From Actinomycetota bacterium (GTDB lineage: Bacteria > Actinomycetota > UBA4738), in NCBI GenBank assembly GCA_005888465.1, contig VAYJ01000104.1, positions 1 to 5,879 of the forward strand: a DNA stretch of 5,879 bases, given 5' to 3'. Of this stretch, positions 1-5,879 are shown in pieces. Below the pieces are notes generated by a model, which searched no databases, was not told the DNA's origin, and worked only from the letters and a program-made list of their open reading frames with translations. Both the position numbers and the translations under genes were made by a program. Numbering within the stretch: position 1 is the first letter of the stretch; each line of letters starts with the position of its first letter.

Positions 1-299
1 CATCGACGGAGCCGCTGCGCCTCTCGCTCCTGTCCGATCGCCAGAAGCATGCGCCCCGCGGCCTGTTCGGGGGCAAGGACGGGACGACGGTGGAGATCTT
101 CCTGCGCGACGGAACCCGGCCCCATCCAAAATCGCGCAGCAGCATCAAGCCCGGCGACCGCCTGATCATGCGCTTCGCGGGCGGCGGCGGCTACGGCGAT
201 CCCCGCGCTCGCGATCTCGAGACGGCGCGCGAGGACGTCCGGATGGGCTACGTGTCGGCCGACGCGGCCCGGCGCGACTACGGCGTCGAGGCCTCGTGA
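1..299 (+). CDS. hyuB: Hydantoinase B/oxoprolinase family protein, C-terminal fragment (5' end outside window)
   Basis: This is the last 98 codons (reading frame starts at base 3, TGA at 297-299) of a HyuB-type subunit; the family is usually 500-600 residues, so most of the gene lies upstream of the window. The visible tail carries the hallmarks of the family's C-terminus: a 'LSDRQKHAPRGLFGG' stretch near the start of the fragment, a 'KPGDRLIMRFAGGGGYGDP' glycine-rich motif, and the closing 'DVRMGYVSADAARRDYGV' segment. A GTG at base 90 is only an internal codon, because the family match continues upstream of it. HyuB works with HyuA in ATP-dependent opening of hydantoin, N-methylhydantoin or 5-oxoproline rings; acetone/acetophenone carboxylase subunits are related, and the fragment cannot decide the substrate. 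Its stop overlaps the GTG start of hyuA, so the two are almost certainly cotranscribed and translationally coupled, as expected for subunits of one enzyme. Confidence 0.93.
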   Translation, partial: STEPLRLSLLSDRQKHAPRGLFGGKDGTTVEIFLRDGTRPHPKSRSSIKPGDRLIMRFAGGGGYGDPRARDLETAREDVRMGYVSADAARRDYGVEAS

Positions 300-2380
300 C
301 ACGCAAGCGGATCCGCGTCGGCATCGACGTCGGCGGCACCTTCACCGACTTCGTCCTGGTCGACGAGCTGCGCGACCTGATCTACACGGGCAAGCGGCTC
401 ACCACGTCCCACGACCCGAGCGAGGCGATCTTTGCCGGCCTCGCGCGCCTGCTGCGGGAGGCCGGCACCGATCCCGACCAGCTGCACAGCCTGGTGCACG
501 GCACGACGCTCGTGGCCAACACGATCATCGAGCGCAGCGGCGCAAGGGTCGGTTATGTGACCACGCGCGGCTTTCGCGACTCGCTCGAGATGGGCCGCGA
601 GATCCGCTACGACCTCTACGATCTGCAGCTCGAGCCGCCGCGCCCGCTCGTGGCCAGGCCGTTGCGGCGCGAGGTCAGCGAGCGGATCGACGCCGCGGGC
701 CAGATCGTGCTGCCCCTCGACGAGGCCGAGCTGCGCACGGTGGCCGCGGAGCTGGTGGCCGAGGGCGTCGAGGCGATCGCCGTCTGCTTCATGCATGCCT
801 ACCGCAACCCGGAGCACGAGCGCCTCGCGAAGCGAATCCTCGAGCGGGAGTGCCCGGACATCCCCATCAGCATCTCGTCCGAGGTCGCTCCGGAGATCCG
901 CGAGTATCAGCGGGCCAGCACCACGTGCGCCAACGCCTACGTCCAGCCCCGGATCGCGCGCTATCTCGCTGGTCTCCAAGACGGGCTGCAGGCGATGCGG
1001 CTGCCCGGCAAGCTCTACGTCATGCTCTCCAACGGCGGCATCACCACGGTGCGCGCGGCCCGGGCATTCCCCATCCAGCTGATCGAGTCGGGCCCCGCCG
1101 CGGGCGCGATGGCGGCCGGCTACTACGGCCTCCTGACGAACACCGCGAGCCTCATCTCGTTCGACATGGGGGGCACCACCGCCAAGATGTGCCTCGTCGA
1201 TCGGGGCTGGCCCAGCCGCGTGCACGAGCTGGAAGCGGGGCGCGTGCGGCGCTTCCGCAAGGGCTCGGGGCTGCCCCTCAAGGTGCCGGTGGTCGACATG
1301 ATCGAGATCGGCGCGGGCGGCGGCTCGATCGCGCGCGTCGACGCCATGGGCCTGCTCAAGGTGGGACCTCAGAGCGCGGGCTCCGAGCCCGGGCCCGTCG
1401 GCTACGGGCGCGGCGGCACGCTGCCCACCGTGACCGACGCCGACCTCGTGCTGGGCTACCTCTCGCCCGATTACTTCCTCGGCGGCGAGATGACGCTCGA
1501 TCGCGCCGCCGGCGAGCGATCGATCGAGGAGCACATCGCCCGTCCCCTAGGGCTCGACGTGGCGGCGGCCGCGGTCGGCATCCATCATGTGGTCAACGAG
1601 AACATGGCGGCGGCCACTCGCATGCACGCCGCCGAGAAGGGACAGGACCCGCGCCGCTTCGCCTTGATCGCCTTCGGGGGCGCCGGCCCCGTGCATGCCT
1701 ACGGGCTCGCCCGGCTACTCAAGCTCCACCGGATCATCTGCCCGTTCGGCGCGGGCGTCACCTCCGCCCTCGGCATGCTGGTGGCGGCGCCGTCCACGGA
1801 CCTGGTCCGCAGCTACGTCTCGCGCCTGGAGAACATCGACTGGCCCCACCTCCAAGGTCTGTTCGCGGAGATGGAGGGTGAGGCGCGGGCCCTCCTCGTC
1901 GAAGCCGGCGCCGACCCGGCAGAGCTGACGCTGCGGCGCACGGCCGACATGCGCTACGTCGGGCAGGGCTTCGAGATTCCCGTGCCCCTCCCCGAGGGCC
2001 CGCTCGGCCCCGGCTCGCTGGACGATCTCAAGGAGCGCTTCCTCGCCACCTACGCCCAGCTCTTCGAGCGCCGCATCACGGACATGCCCATCGAGGCGAT
2101 GAGCTGGCGGCTGGCCGCGACTGCCCCCGTCCCGAATGTCGAGCTCAACTTCGGCGGCCAGCCCGCCCGGCAAGGCGATCCTCGCAAGGGCACCCGGCAG
2201 GTCTACTTCCCGCAGACCGGCTTCGCCCCCTGCGCGGTCTACGACCGCTACTCGCTCACCGCGGGCGCCCAGCTTGCCGGCCCTGCTGTCATCGAGGAGC
2301 GCGAGTCGACCATCGTCGCCGGGCCCGACGCGCGCATCGCCGTCGACAAGCACCTGAACGTGGTCATCGAGATCGACTGA
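296..2380 (+). CDS. hyuA: Hydantoinase/oxoprolinase family protein, subunit A (ATP-dependent ring-opening amidohydrolase)
   Basis: A 694-residue protein, full length for the stand-alone HyuA subunit (about 680-720). Domain order: Hydant_A_N (about residues 5-190), the hydantoinase/oxoprolinase ASKHA-type core (about 205-500) and a HyuA C-terminal domain (about 520-690). Visible motifs: phosphate-loop-like GIDVGGTFTD (9-18), HGTT (68-71), SNGG (245-248), ESGPAAGA (264-271), second nucleotide motif FDMGGTTAK (289-297), GAGGGSIA (339-346), GPQSAGSEPGP (357-367), TDAD (380-383) and FGGAGP (460-465). The start is GTG at 296, overlapping the hyuB stop as GTGA; only a weak GAGG (288-291) precedes it, so translational coupling probably matters. 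Starting here puts the GGTFTD motif at the usual distance from the N-terminus. The family hydrolyses cyclic amides (hydantoins, N-methylhydantoin, 5-oxoproline) with ATP; related proteins carboxylate acetone or acetophenone. The substrate cannot be read from sequence alone. No frameshift or missing core motif was seen. Confidence 0.95.
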   Translation: MTRKRIRVGIDVGGTFTDFVLVDELRDLIYTGKRLTTSHDPSEAIFAGLARLLREAGTDPDQLHSLVHGTTLVANTIIERSGARVGYVTTRGFRDSLEMGREIRYDLYDLQLEPPRPLVARPLRREVSERIDAAGQIVLPLDEAELRTVAAELVAEGVEAIAVCFMHAYRNPEHERLAKRILERECPDIPISISSEVAPEIREYQRASTTCANAYVQPRIARYLAGLQDGLQAMRLPGKLYVMLSNGGITTVRAARAFPIQLIESGPAAGAMAAGYYGLLTNTASLISFDMGGTTAKMCLVDRGWPSRVHELEAGRVRRFRKGSGLPLKVPVVDMIEIGAGGGSIARVDAMGLLKVGPQSAGSEPGPVGYGRGGTLPTVTDADLVLGYLSPDYFLGGEMTLDRAAGERSIEEHIARPLGLDVAAAAVGIHHVVNENMAAATRMHAAEKGQDPRRFALIAFGGAGPVHAYGLARLLKLHRIICPFGAGVTSALGMLVAAPSTDLVRSYVSRLENIDWPHLQGLFAEMEGEARALLVEAGADPAELTLRRTADMRYVGQGFEIPVPLPEGPLGPGSLDDLKERFLATYAQLFERRITDMPIEAMSWRLAATAPVPNVELNFGGQPARQGDPRKGTRQVYFPQTGFAPCAVYDRYSLTAGAQLAGPAVIEERESTIVAGPDARIAVDKHLNVVIEID

Positions 2381-2385
2381 GCGTA

Positions 2386-2394
2386 TGCCACAAT
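2386..2394 (+). promoter_or_regulatory. Possible extended -10 promoter element in the hyuA-monooxygenase gap
   Basis: TGC followed by CACAAT (2389-2394, four of six matches to TATAAT) has the form of an extended -10 element. It lies about 44 bases before the monooxygenase start, which would leave a leader of roughly 35-40 bases containing the ribosome binding site. No convincing -35 box lies 16-18 bases upstream; that stretch is still hyuA coding sequence. It could give the downstream genes an internal promoter inside the operon, or be chance. Weak call. Confidence 0.22.
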
Positions 2395-2423
2395 GGGCCA
2401 TGGCTCTGCGCTCGCGCGCGACC

Positions 2424-2430
2424 AGAAGGG
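2424..2430 (+). promoter_or_regulatory. Ribosome binding site deciding the monooxygenase start
   Basis: AGAAGGG sits 7 bases before the ATG at 2438. An earlier in-frame ATG at 2393 would add 15 residues of low-complexity sequence (GHGSALARDQKGRG) with no family resemblance and no good binding site before it. The ATG at 2438 begins MKFGLM, the normal first beta strand of luciferase-like proteins. Confidence 0.7.
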
Positions 2431-2437
2431 TCGCGGG

Positions 2438-3508
2438 ATGAAGTTCGGCCTGATGAGTCAGCTTCAGGTCCCGAAGCCCTGGGCCGCGGACAGCGAGCGG
2501 ACGGTCTACTGGCAGAACCTCGACCACGTCGTCGCGGCCGAGGACGCCGGCTTCTCGTATTTCTGGCTCACCGAGCAGCACTTCTTCGCCGAGATCGGCC
2601 ATTCCGCCAGCCCCGAGATGTTTCTGGCCGCGCTGTCCCAGCGCACGCGCAAGATCCGGCTGGGCTTCGCGGTGATCCTGATGCCCTGCCACAACCCCTT
2701 CATGGTCGCGGAGCGCGTCGCCACGCTCGACGTCCTCAGCAACGGCCGCTGCGAGTTCGGCGCCGGGCGCGGCACCGCCGCCTACGTGGTGGAGGGGCTC
2801 GGCTTCAACGCCGACGCAGAACACAGCCGCGTGATCGGGCGAGAGGCGCTGGAGGCGGTGGTGCAGATGCTCGAGCAGGAGCGTTTCCCCGGCTTCAAGA
2901 GCGCGCACTTCGATCTGCCGGCGCGCCAGGTGGTGCCCCGGCCCATTCAGCAGCCGCACCCGCCGCTATGGTATGCCGCCTCCAATCTGGAGACGTTCGA
3001 GCGGGCCGGGGCGGCCGGCGTCGGGGTGATCGGGGTCACCCGCTACACCCACGCCGAGGTCAAGCCCCACGTCGAGGCCTATCGCGCGGCGATCAAGGCG
3101 GCCGACCCCGCGCGCTTCGTGGGACGGTTTCCCAACAACCATGTCGCGGTCTTCGCGATCGGGTGCGTGCACGATGACGATCGCATCGGCCGCGACGTCG
3201 GCTGCGCCGCGGCGCGCTTCTACTATGGCGACAACGACGCCGAGCTGAATCACGTGCGGTTCGGCTCGTCCGAGGGCGTGGCCAAGATCAAGGCCCGCAT
3301 GGCCGGGTATTCGAACGACGACCTCCTCGACAAGGGGATGGCCATCGGGGGCGACGCCGACAGCGTGTGCCGCCAGGTGGAACGCTGGGCGGCCACCGGC
3401 ATCGATCAGATGATCTTCATGTTCCAGATCGGCCACACGACGCACGACCAGATCATGCGCTCCATCGAGATCGTCGGAGAGAAGGTCATCCCCCGCTTCG
3501 CGGACTGA
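2438..3508 (+). CDS. LLM class flavin-dependent oxidoreductase (bacterial luciferase-like monooxygenase)
   Basis: A 356-residue soluble protein of the luciferase-like TIM-barrel family, at the family's usual length (about 330-380). It opens with strand MKFGLM (1-6) and has the paired 'AEDAGFSYFWLTEQHF' region (34-49), where an EHH/EQH motif near the flavin site is typical. It also has RTRKIRLG (69-76), 'P..NPFMVAERVATLDVLSNGR' (83-104) with the FGAGRG turn (107-112), 'PRPIQQPHPPLWYAAS' (167-182) and a late GGDADSVCRQVERWAATGIDQM segment (304-325), all common in FMN/F420-dependent members. Such enzymes use reduced flavin (FMNH2 or F420) supplied by a separate reductase to oxidise small organics; no reductase gene is in the window. 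It follows hyuA by 57 bases and precedes the M24 gene by 56, which fits a shared catabolic operon. The sequence does not reveal FMN versus F420 use, or the substrate; 'alkanal', sulfonate or nitrilotriacetate names would be guesses. Confidence 0.93.
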   Translation: MKFGLMSQLQVPKPWAADSERTVYWQNLDHVVAAEDAGFSYFWLTEQHFFAEIGHSASPEMFLAALSQRTRKIRLGFAVILMPCHNPFMVAERVATLDVLSNGRCEFGAGRGTAAYVVEGLGFNADAEHSRVIGREALEAVVQMLEQERFPGFKSAHFDLPARQVVPRPIQQPHPPLWYAASNLETFERAGAAGVGVIGVTRYTHAEVKPHVEAYRAAIKAADPARFVGRFPNNHVAVFAIGCVHDDDRIGRDVGCAAARFYYGDNDAELNHVRFGSSEGVAKIKARMAGYSNDDLLDKGMAIGGDADSVCRQVERWAATGIDQMIFMFQIGHTTHDQIMRSIEIVGEKVIPRFAD

Positions 3509-3510
3509 CA

Positions 3511-3560
3511 CTTCTCTCATCCCTCTCCCCCCTGGGGGAGAGGGCAGGGTGAGGGGGAAG
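3511..3560 (+). repeat. C-rich/G-rich intergenic palindromic repeat
   Basis: A perfect inverted repeat forms the core: CCCTCTCCCCC (3521-3531) and GGGGGAGAGGG (3534-3544), separated by only CT. Flanks CTCAT (3516-3520) and GTGAG (3549-3553) extend the pairing imperfectly, with CAGG unpaired on the right. The element fills almost the whole gap between two genes. This CTCATCCCTCTCCCC...GGGGGAGAGGG...GTGAGGGG pattern is a familiar dispersed intergenic element in GC-rich environmental genomes, recognisable from the junk peptides it yields (SPSPLPQGGEG-like, LSPLGERAG-like). There is no T-run after the hairpin, so it is not a standard intrinsic terminator. It could instead stabilise or attenuate the mRNA. 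Confidence 0.8.
3553..3560 (+). promoter_or_regulatory. Ribosome binding site of the M24 gene, lying inside the repeat
   Basis: GGGGGAAG, within GAGGGGGAAG, is 4 bases before the ATG at 3565. It is the right edge of the palindromic repeat, so the inserted or retained element appears to supply the start signal. Imperfect pairing of this edge with CTTCTCTCAT (3511-3520) could partly mask it. Confidence 0.55.
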
Positions 3561-3564
3561 CAAC

Positions 3565-4722
3565 ATGTCCAGGCACGATTTCCCCGCCGAGGAGTTTGCC
3601 GCGCGCCACACACGCGCCCGCGAGGCGGTCGGCGCGGCAGGGCTGGACTGGCTGCTCGTCCTCCATCCGATGTCGCTGCACTGGCTCATCGGCACGGAAG
3701 CCAAGAGCTATCAGACATTCCAGTGCCTCTTGCTGTCGGCGAAGCCCGACCTCCTGGTCATGTTCACGCGCCTGTCGGATCGATGTGAGCTCGTCGAAGA
3801 CTCCCTGGCGGATGAGGTCATCGGGTGGGGCGGCCCCGAGCCCGCGGATCCTCTCGAGGCATTCCGCGCCCTTGTCGACCGGTTTGGCCTTCGCCGTGCC
3901 CGCGTGGGTCTCGAGACGCCACCGTACTATCTGCATCCACATCACCACGCGAGATTGAAGGAGCTTCTCGGTGCCGCGCTGGTCGCCGAGCCGTCCAATC
4001 TGATCCACGAGCTGAAGCAGGTGAAGTCGTCACGCGAGATCGCGCTGATCCGCGAATCCGCGCGCATCGCGGATGCGGCGATGACCGCCTGCATCGGAGC
4101 CGTGGCCCCGGGTCGCAGCGAGCTCGAGATCGCGGCGGCCGTCTACCAGACCCTGCTCGCCTCCGGCAGCTCGCTGCCGGCCAGCGCGATCAACCTGGTC
4201 ACCGGCGAGCGCTGCGGCTTCGCGCATGGCGCACCCACGCTACGCAGGCTCCAGCCCGGTGATCCCGGGAATGTGGAATTCGGCGCGGCGTACAAGCGCT
4301 ACACCAAGACCATCGGGCGCCAGTTCAATCTTGGGCCTCCGTCACAGCGCGTGCGCGACCTCTACGCCGTGGCGCGCGCCGCCTTCGATGCGTGCCTCGC
4401 GGAGATCCGTGACGGCGTCCCCGCCCTCGTGCCGCACGAGGCCGCCAAGCGCGTGATCGCCGAGGCGGGCATGGACGGCTATCGACTGCACACCACCGGC
4501 TATTCGATTGGCGCCGGCGTGCCGCCGTCGTGGGGTGAGCCACTGAACATGTTCGGCGGCAGCAAGGACGTGCTGCGCGCCGGCATGGTGGTCTCGATCG
4601 AGCCACCCGTGTTCTCTGCCGAGGAGCGCCTCGGCGCGCGAATCATCGACAATGTTCTCGTCACCGAGTCCGGCGCCGAGCTGCTGTCGACCTACCCGCT
4701 CGATCTGCTGGTCGTCGACTAG
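3565..4722 (+). CDS. M24-fold (Xaa-Pro peptidase/creatinase superfamily) hydrolase with atypical, probably metal-free active site
   Basis: A 385-residue protein with the two-domain layout of aminopeptidase P/creatinase relatives: an N-terminal creatinase_N domain (about 10-145, with 'RAREAVGAAGLDWLLV' at 17-32) and a C-terminal pita-bread domain (about 160-378). The C-terminal fold is clear from ELKQVKSSREIALIRESARIAD (149-170), 'LQPGDPGNVEFGA' (229-241), TTGYSIG (310-316), MVVSIEPPVF (341-350) and 'ARIIDNVLVTESGAELLS' (358-375). Aligned by eye to the five M24 metal ligands (D, D, H, E, E), it has E238, T249, Y313, E346 and I361, so only one is kept. H221 (in GFAHGAP) remains at the position where the superfamily has a catalytic histidine. 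This pattern resembles the metal-independent branch, which includes creatinase and the ectoine hydrolase DoeA, whose GYSIG-PP-WGE stretch I recall as similar to GYSIGAGVPPSWGE (312-325). Likely a C-N hydrolase on a small molecule rather than a proline dipeptidase. No signal peptide; cytoplasmic. Start chosen by the strong purine-rich site before it and the family N-terminus. Confidence 0.88.
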   Translation: MSRHDFPAEEFAARHTRAREAVGAAGLDWLLVLHPMSLHWLIGTEAKSYQTFQCLLLSAKPDLLVMFTRLSDRCELVEDSLADEVIGWGGPEPADPLEAFRALVDRFGLRRARVGLETPPYYLHPHHHARLKELLGAALVAEPSNLIHELKQVKSSREIALIRESARIADAAMTACIGAVAPGRSELEIAAAVYQTLLASGSSLPASAINLVTGERCGFAHGAPTLRRLQPGDPGNVEFGAAYKRYTKTIGRQFNLGPPSQRVRDLYAVARAAFDACLAEIRDGVPALVPHEAAKRVIAEAGMDGYRLHTTGYSIGAGVPPSWGEPLNMFGGSKDVLRAGMVVSIEPPVFSAEERLGARIIDNVLVTESGAELLSTYPLDLLVVD

Positions 4723-5010
4723 CGTAGTGAATCTGATACACGTCGACTGATTCGTTTCGACGCTATCGTCCGAAGAAGCCGGATCGTACGCTTTTCCGCT
4801 TGACAGCCTCGGCATCGTGACTTGGTCGTGCGGCGGCAGCCCTCGGCAAGTGCCGGCCCAGCAGCCCGCGCGCGGCCGCCGCTGCGCAAACGGGCGGGAC
4901 CGGATCAAAAACCATTCCGCCTCTGAAAATCGCTCCTCCCGGACCCTCCCTGGGAGCTCGAAAACTAGGGTGTAAAGTCGCCTCAGGAGTCGGCAGAAGG
5001 AGGGCTCGCC
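4723..5010 (+). other. Non-coding gap between the M24 gene and the DUF222 gene
   Basis: These 288 bases hold no believable gene on either strand. The first 80 bases are visibly richer in A and T than the genes. Right after the M24 stop there is a short inverted repeat, CGTCGA (4741-4746) and TCGACG (4757-4762), with a 10-base loop and no T-run, too weak to call a terminator. A perfect -35 hexamer TTGACA (4800-4805) has no matching -10 box at 15-19 bases. Nearer the next gene, TAAAGT (4973-4978) is a possible -10 without a good -35; it would give a leader of about 25 bases before 5011. CTCCCTGGGAG (4946-4956) is a small palindrome of unknown meaning. The gap most likely holds the end of the upstream operon and the promoter of the DUF222 gene. 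Confidence 0.5.
4997..5003 (+). promoter_or_regulatory. Strong ribosome binding site of the DUF222 gene
   Basis: AAGGAGG, a near-perfect complement to the 16S rRNA tail, lies 7 bases before the ATG at 5011. It is the best start signal in the window and fixes the start of a gene whose 3' end is not seen. Confidence 0.8.
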
Positions 5011-5879
5011 ATGCAGATCCATTCGCCTGCTACTCATCACGCCTCGGAGCTGGACCGGCTCGGCGACGAGATCGCCGAGCTGTCCGCGCACCTAGATGCC
5101 GCCACCGCGCGCCTGCTCGAGCTGATCCGCGCCTTCGACGCCCGCGGCGGCTGGAACACGGGCTTCCGCTCCTGCGCGGCCTGGCTCTCCTGGCGGGTGG
5201 GGCTCGACCTGGGCGCAGCCCGAGAACGGGTGCGCGTCGCGCGTGCTCTCGGGACGCTGCCTCTGTTGGCCCAGGCGCTGGCCCGCGGGGAGCTGTCCTA
5301 CGCCAAGGTCCGCGCCCTGACCCGCGTGGCCACGCCGGAGACCGAAGTGCGACTGCTGGGAGTGGGACGCGCCGGGACAGCCGCCCACGTCGAGCGGATC
5401 GTGCGGGGCTGGCGGTGCGTGGATCGGCGGGCCGAGATGCGGGAGGCGAAGCACCGGCACGCGAGCCGCGCCCTGCGCGTGTATCAGGACGAAGACGGCA
5501 TGGTGGTCCAGAAGGGGCGGCTCGAGCCGGAGGTGGGGGCGCTCCTCATGCAAGCGCTCGCCGCCGCACGCGAGACGCTATATCAGCGGGCCCGAAGGCG
5601 GGAGAAGACCGTGCCAGACTTCGGAAGCGTTTCCGCGGAAACGTTTCCGGTCGGCCAGCAGCAGGCCGATGCCCTGGCCCTGCTCGCGGAGACGGCCTTG
5701 CACCACGGCCTCGATCCCGGCATTCGAGGCGAGCGCTACCAGGTGGTGGTTCATGTCGACGCCCCAGTCCTGGCCGATCCCGATCAGCCGGGGCAGTCCG
5801 TCCTCGAGGGGGGCACACGCGTTTCCGCGGAAACGTCCCAGCGCTTGGCCTGCGATGCAAGCCGGGTGGTGATGCGCCA
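5011..5879 (+). CDS. DUF222 / 13E12-repeat family protein, probable HNH endonuclease (3' end outside window)
   Basis: An open frame of 289 codons runs from ATG 5011 to the window edge with no stop. The DUF222 domain spans about residues 15-280. Family-typical stretches are 'LLELIRAFDARGGWNTGFRSCAAWLSWRVGL' (35-65), ARERVRVARALGTLPLLAQAL (70-90), 'GELSYAKVRALTRVATPETE' (93-112), 'AGTAAHVERIVRGWR' (121-135), ERYQVVVHVD (241-250) and 'VSAETSQRLACDASRVV' (271-287). In this family an HNH nuclease domain normally follows 50-120 residues later, so the catalytic residues would be just beyond the window; nuclease activity is therefore inferred, not seen. The native role of these proteins is poorly known; they are often multicopy. 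The gene is set apart from the catabolic genes by a 288-base gap and has a strong ribosome binding site. Oddly, the peptide VSAET occurs twice (207-211 and 271-275), both times encoded by the same 16-base DNA palindrome. Confidence 0.88.
   Translation, partial: MQIHSPATHHASELDRLGDEIAELSAHLDAATARLLELIRAFDARGGWNTGFRSCAAWLSWRVGLDLGAARERVRVARALGTLPLLAQALARGELSYAKVRALTRVATPETEVRLLGVGRAGTAAHVERIVRGWRCVDRRAEMREAKHRHASRALRVYQDEDGMVVQKGRLEPEVGALLMQALAAARETLYQRARRREKTVPDFGSVSAETFPVGQQQADALALLAETALHHGLDPGIRGERYQVVVHVDAPVLADPDQPGQSVLEGGTRVSAETSQRLACDASRVVMR
5622..5649 (+). repeat. Tandem pair of 14-base palindromic units inside the DUF222 gene
   Basis: CGGAAGCGTTTCCG (5622-5635) is followed directly by CGGAAACGTTTCCG (5636-5649). 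The two differ at one base, and the second is a perfect palindrome. Their junction creates a 16-base perfect palindrome, CGTTTCCGCGGAAACG (5628-5643), so the whole 28 bases form one inverted repeat with a single G/T mismatch pair. It encodes residues 204-213 (with VSAET) in the linker region of the protein. Confidence 0.85.
5820..5835 (+). repeat. Second copy of the 16-base palindrome inside the DUF222 gene
   Basis: CGTTTCCGCGGAAACG is identical to 5628-5643 and lies exactly 192 bases (64 codons) downstream, in the same reading frame, again encoding VSAET. The outer flanks differ (no 28-base extension here). The position matches the place where DUF222 relatives usually carry a V-x-AET-x-RLACDA motif, so this copy probably sits in native family sequence. 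Confidence 0.85.

Noticed and set aside
1517..1526. CGATCGATCG palindrome in hyuA
   Set aside because: A short palindrome made of ordinary Ser-Ile codons in GC-rich coding sequence, seen once.
278..1534. Long minus-strand open frame opposite hyuA
   Set aside because: It is an antisense shadow produced by high-GC codon bias; the protein is rich in A, R, H and D with no family motif, and the + strand carries a complete HyuA.
1715..2959. Long minus-strand open frame spanning hyuA's end and the monooxygenase
   Set aside because: It crosses two convincing + strand genes and the gap between them, and its protein has no recognisable motif.
3521..3544. Intrinsic terminator after the monooxygenase gene
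   Set aside because: The hairpin is strong, but it is followed by CAGGGTGAGG rather than a T-run, and the downstream gene is only 21 bases further on.
4163..4180. Inverted repeat CCGGCAGC / GCTGCCGG with a 2-base loop
   Set aside because: It lies inside the M24 coding sequence (SGSSLPAS region), has a single copy and no T-run; ordinary for GC-rich coding DNA.
4800..4828. TTGACA as a sigma-70 promoter
   Set aside because: The -35 hexamer is perfect but nothing resembling TATAAT lies 15-19 bases downstream (the sequence there is CTTGGTCG).
4342..5091. Minus-strand open frame covering the 4723-5010 gap
   Set aside because: It overlaps the end of the M24 gene and the start of the DUF222 gene, has no family motif and no good binding site; its presence in the gap looks incidental.
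1..5879. tRNA, rRNA, CRISPR array, insertion sequence or defence system
   Set aside because: No cloverleaf, spaced direct repeats, transposase motif or terminal inverted repeats were found on either strand by reading.

Overview
The window is very GC-rich (judged by eye, not computed) and densely coding. All supported genes lie on the + strand, and G or C dominates third codon positions. Three things together suggest an uncultivated soil or groundwater bacterium, for example the Rokubacteria/Methylomirabilota or a deltaproteobacterium-like lineage: the hydantoinase plus luciferase-like monooxygenase gene mix, the C-rich/G-rich intergenic palindrome, and a DUF222/HNH gene carrying in-frame palindromes. 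This placement is an inference from style; there is no marker gene here.

Layout: (1) 1-299, the C-terminal end of a HyuB-type hydantoinase/oxoprolinase subunit, overlapping by 4 bases (GTGA) with (2) 296-2380, a complete HyuA-type subunit. (3) 2438-3508, a luciferase-like (LLM class) flavin-dependent oxidoreductase, after a 57-base gap with a possible weak promoter and a good ribosome binding site. (4) 3511-3560, a C-rich/G-rich palindromic repeat filling the next gap; its right end doubles as the ribosome binding site for (5) 3565-4722, an M24-fold (Xaa-Pro peptidase/creatinase superfamily) protein that has lost most of the usual metal ligands. (6) 4723-5010, a 288-base non-coding gap. (7) 5011 to the window end, the first 289 residues of a DUF222/13E12-type protein, the class that normally ends in an HNH nuclease domain. 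It contains two copies of a 16-base perfect palindrome.

The first four genes are tightly spaced and co-directional and probably form one catabolic operon. HyuA/HyuB enzymes open lactam or hydantoin-type rings using ATP, luciferase-like flavoproteins oxidise small organics, and metal-free M24 proteins such as creatinase and ectoine hydrolase cut C-N bonds in small nitrogen compounds. A shared role in breaking down a small cyclic amide or other N-containing compound is plausible but unproven. The DUF222 gene is a separate unit with its own upstream gap. The points most worth a second look are the altered M24 active site, the nested palindromes in the DUF222 gene and the repeat that supplies a ribosome binding site.
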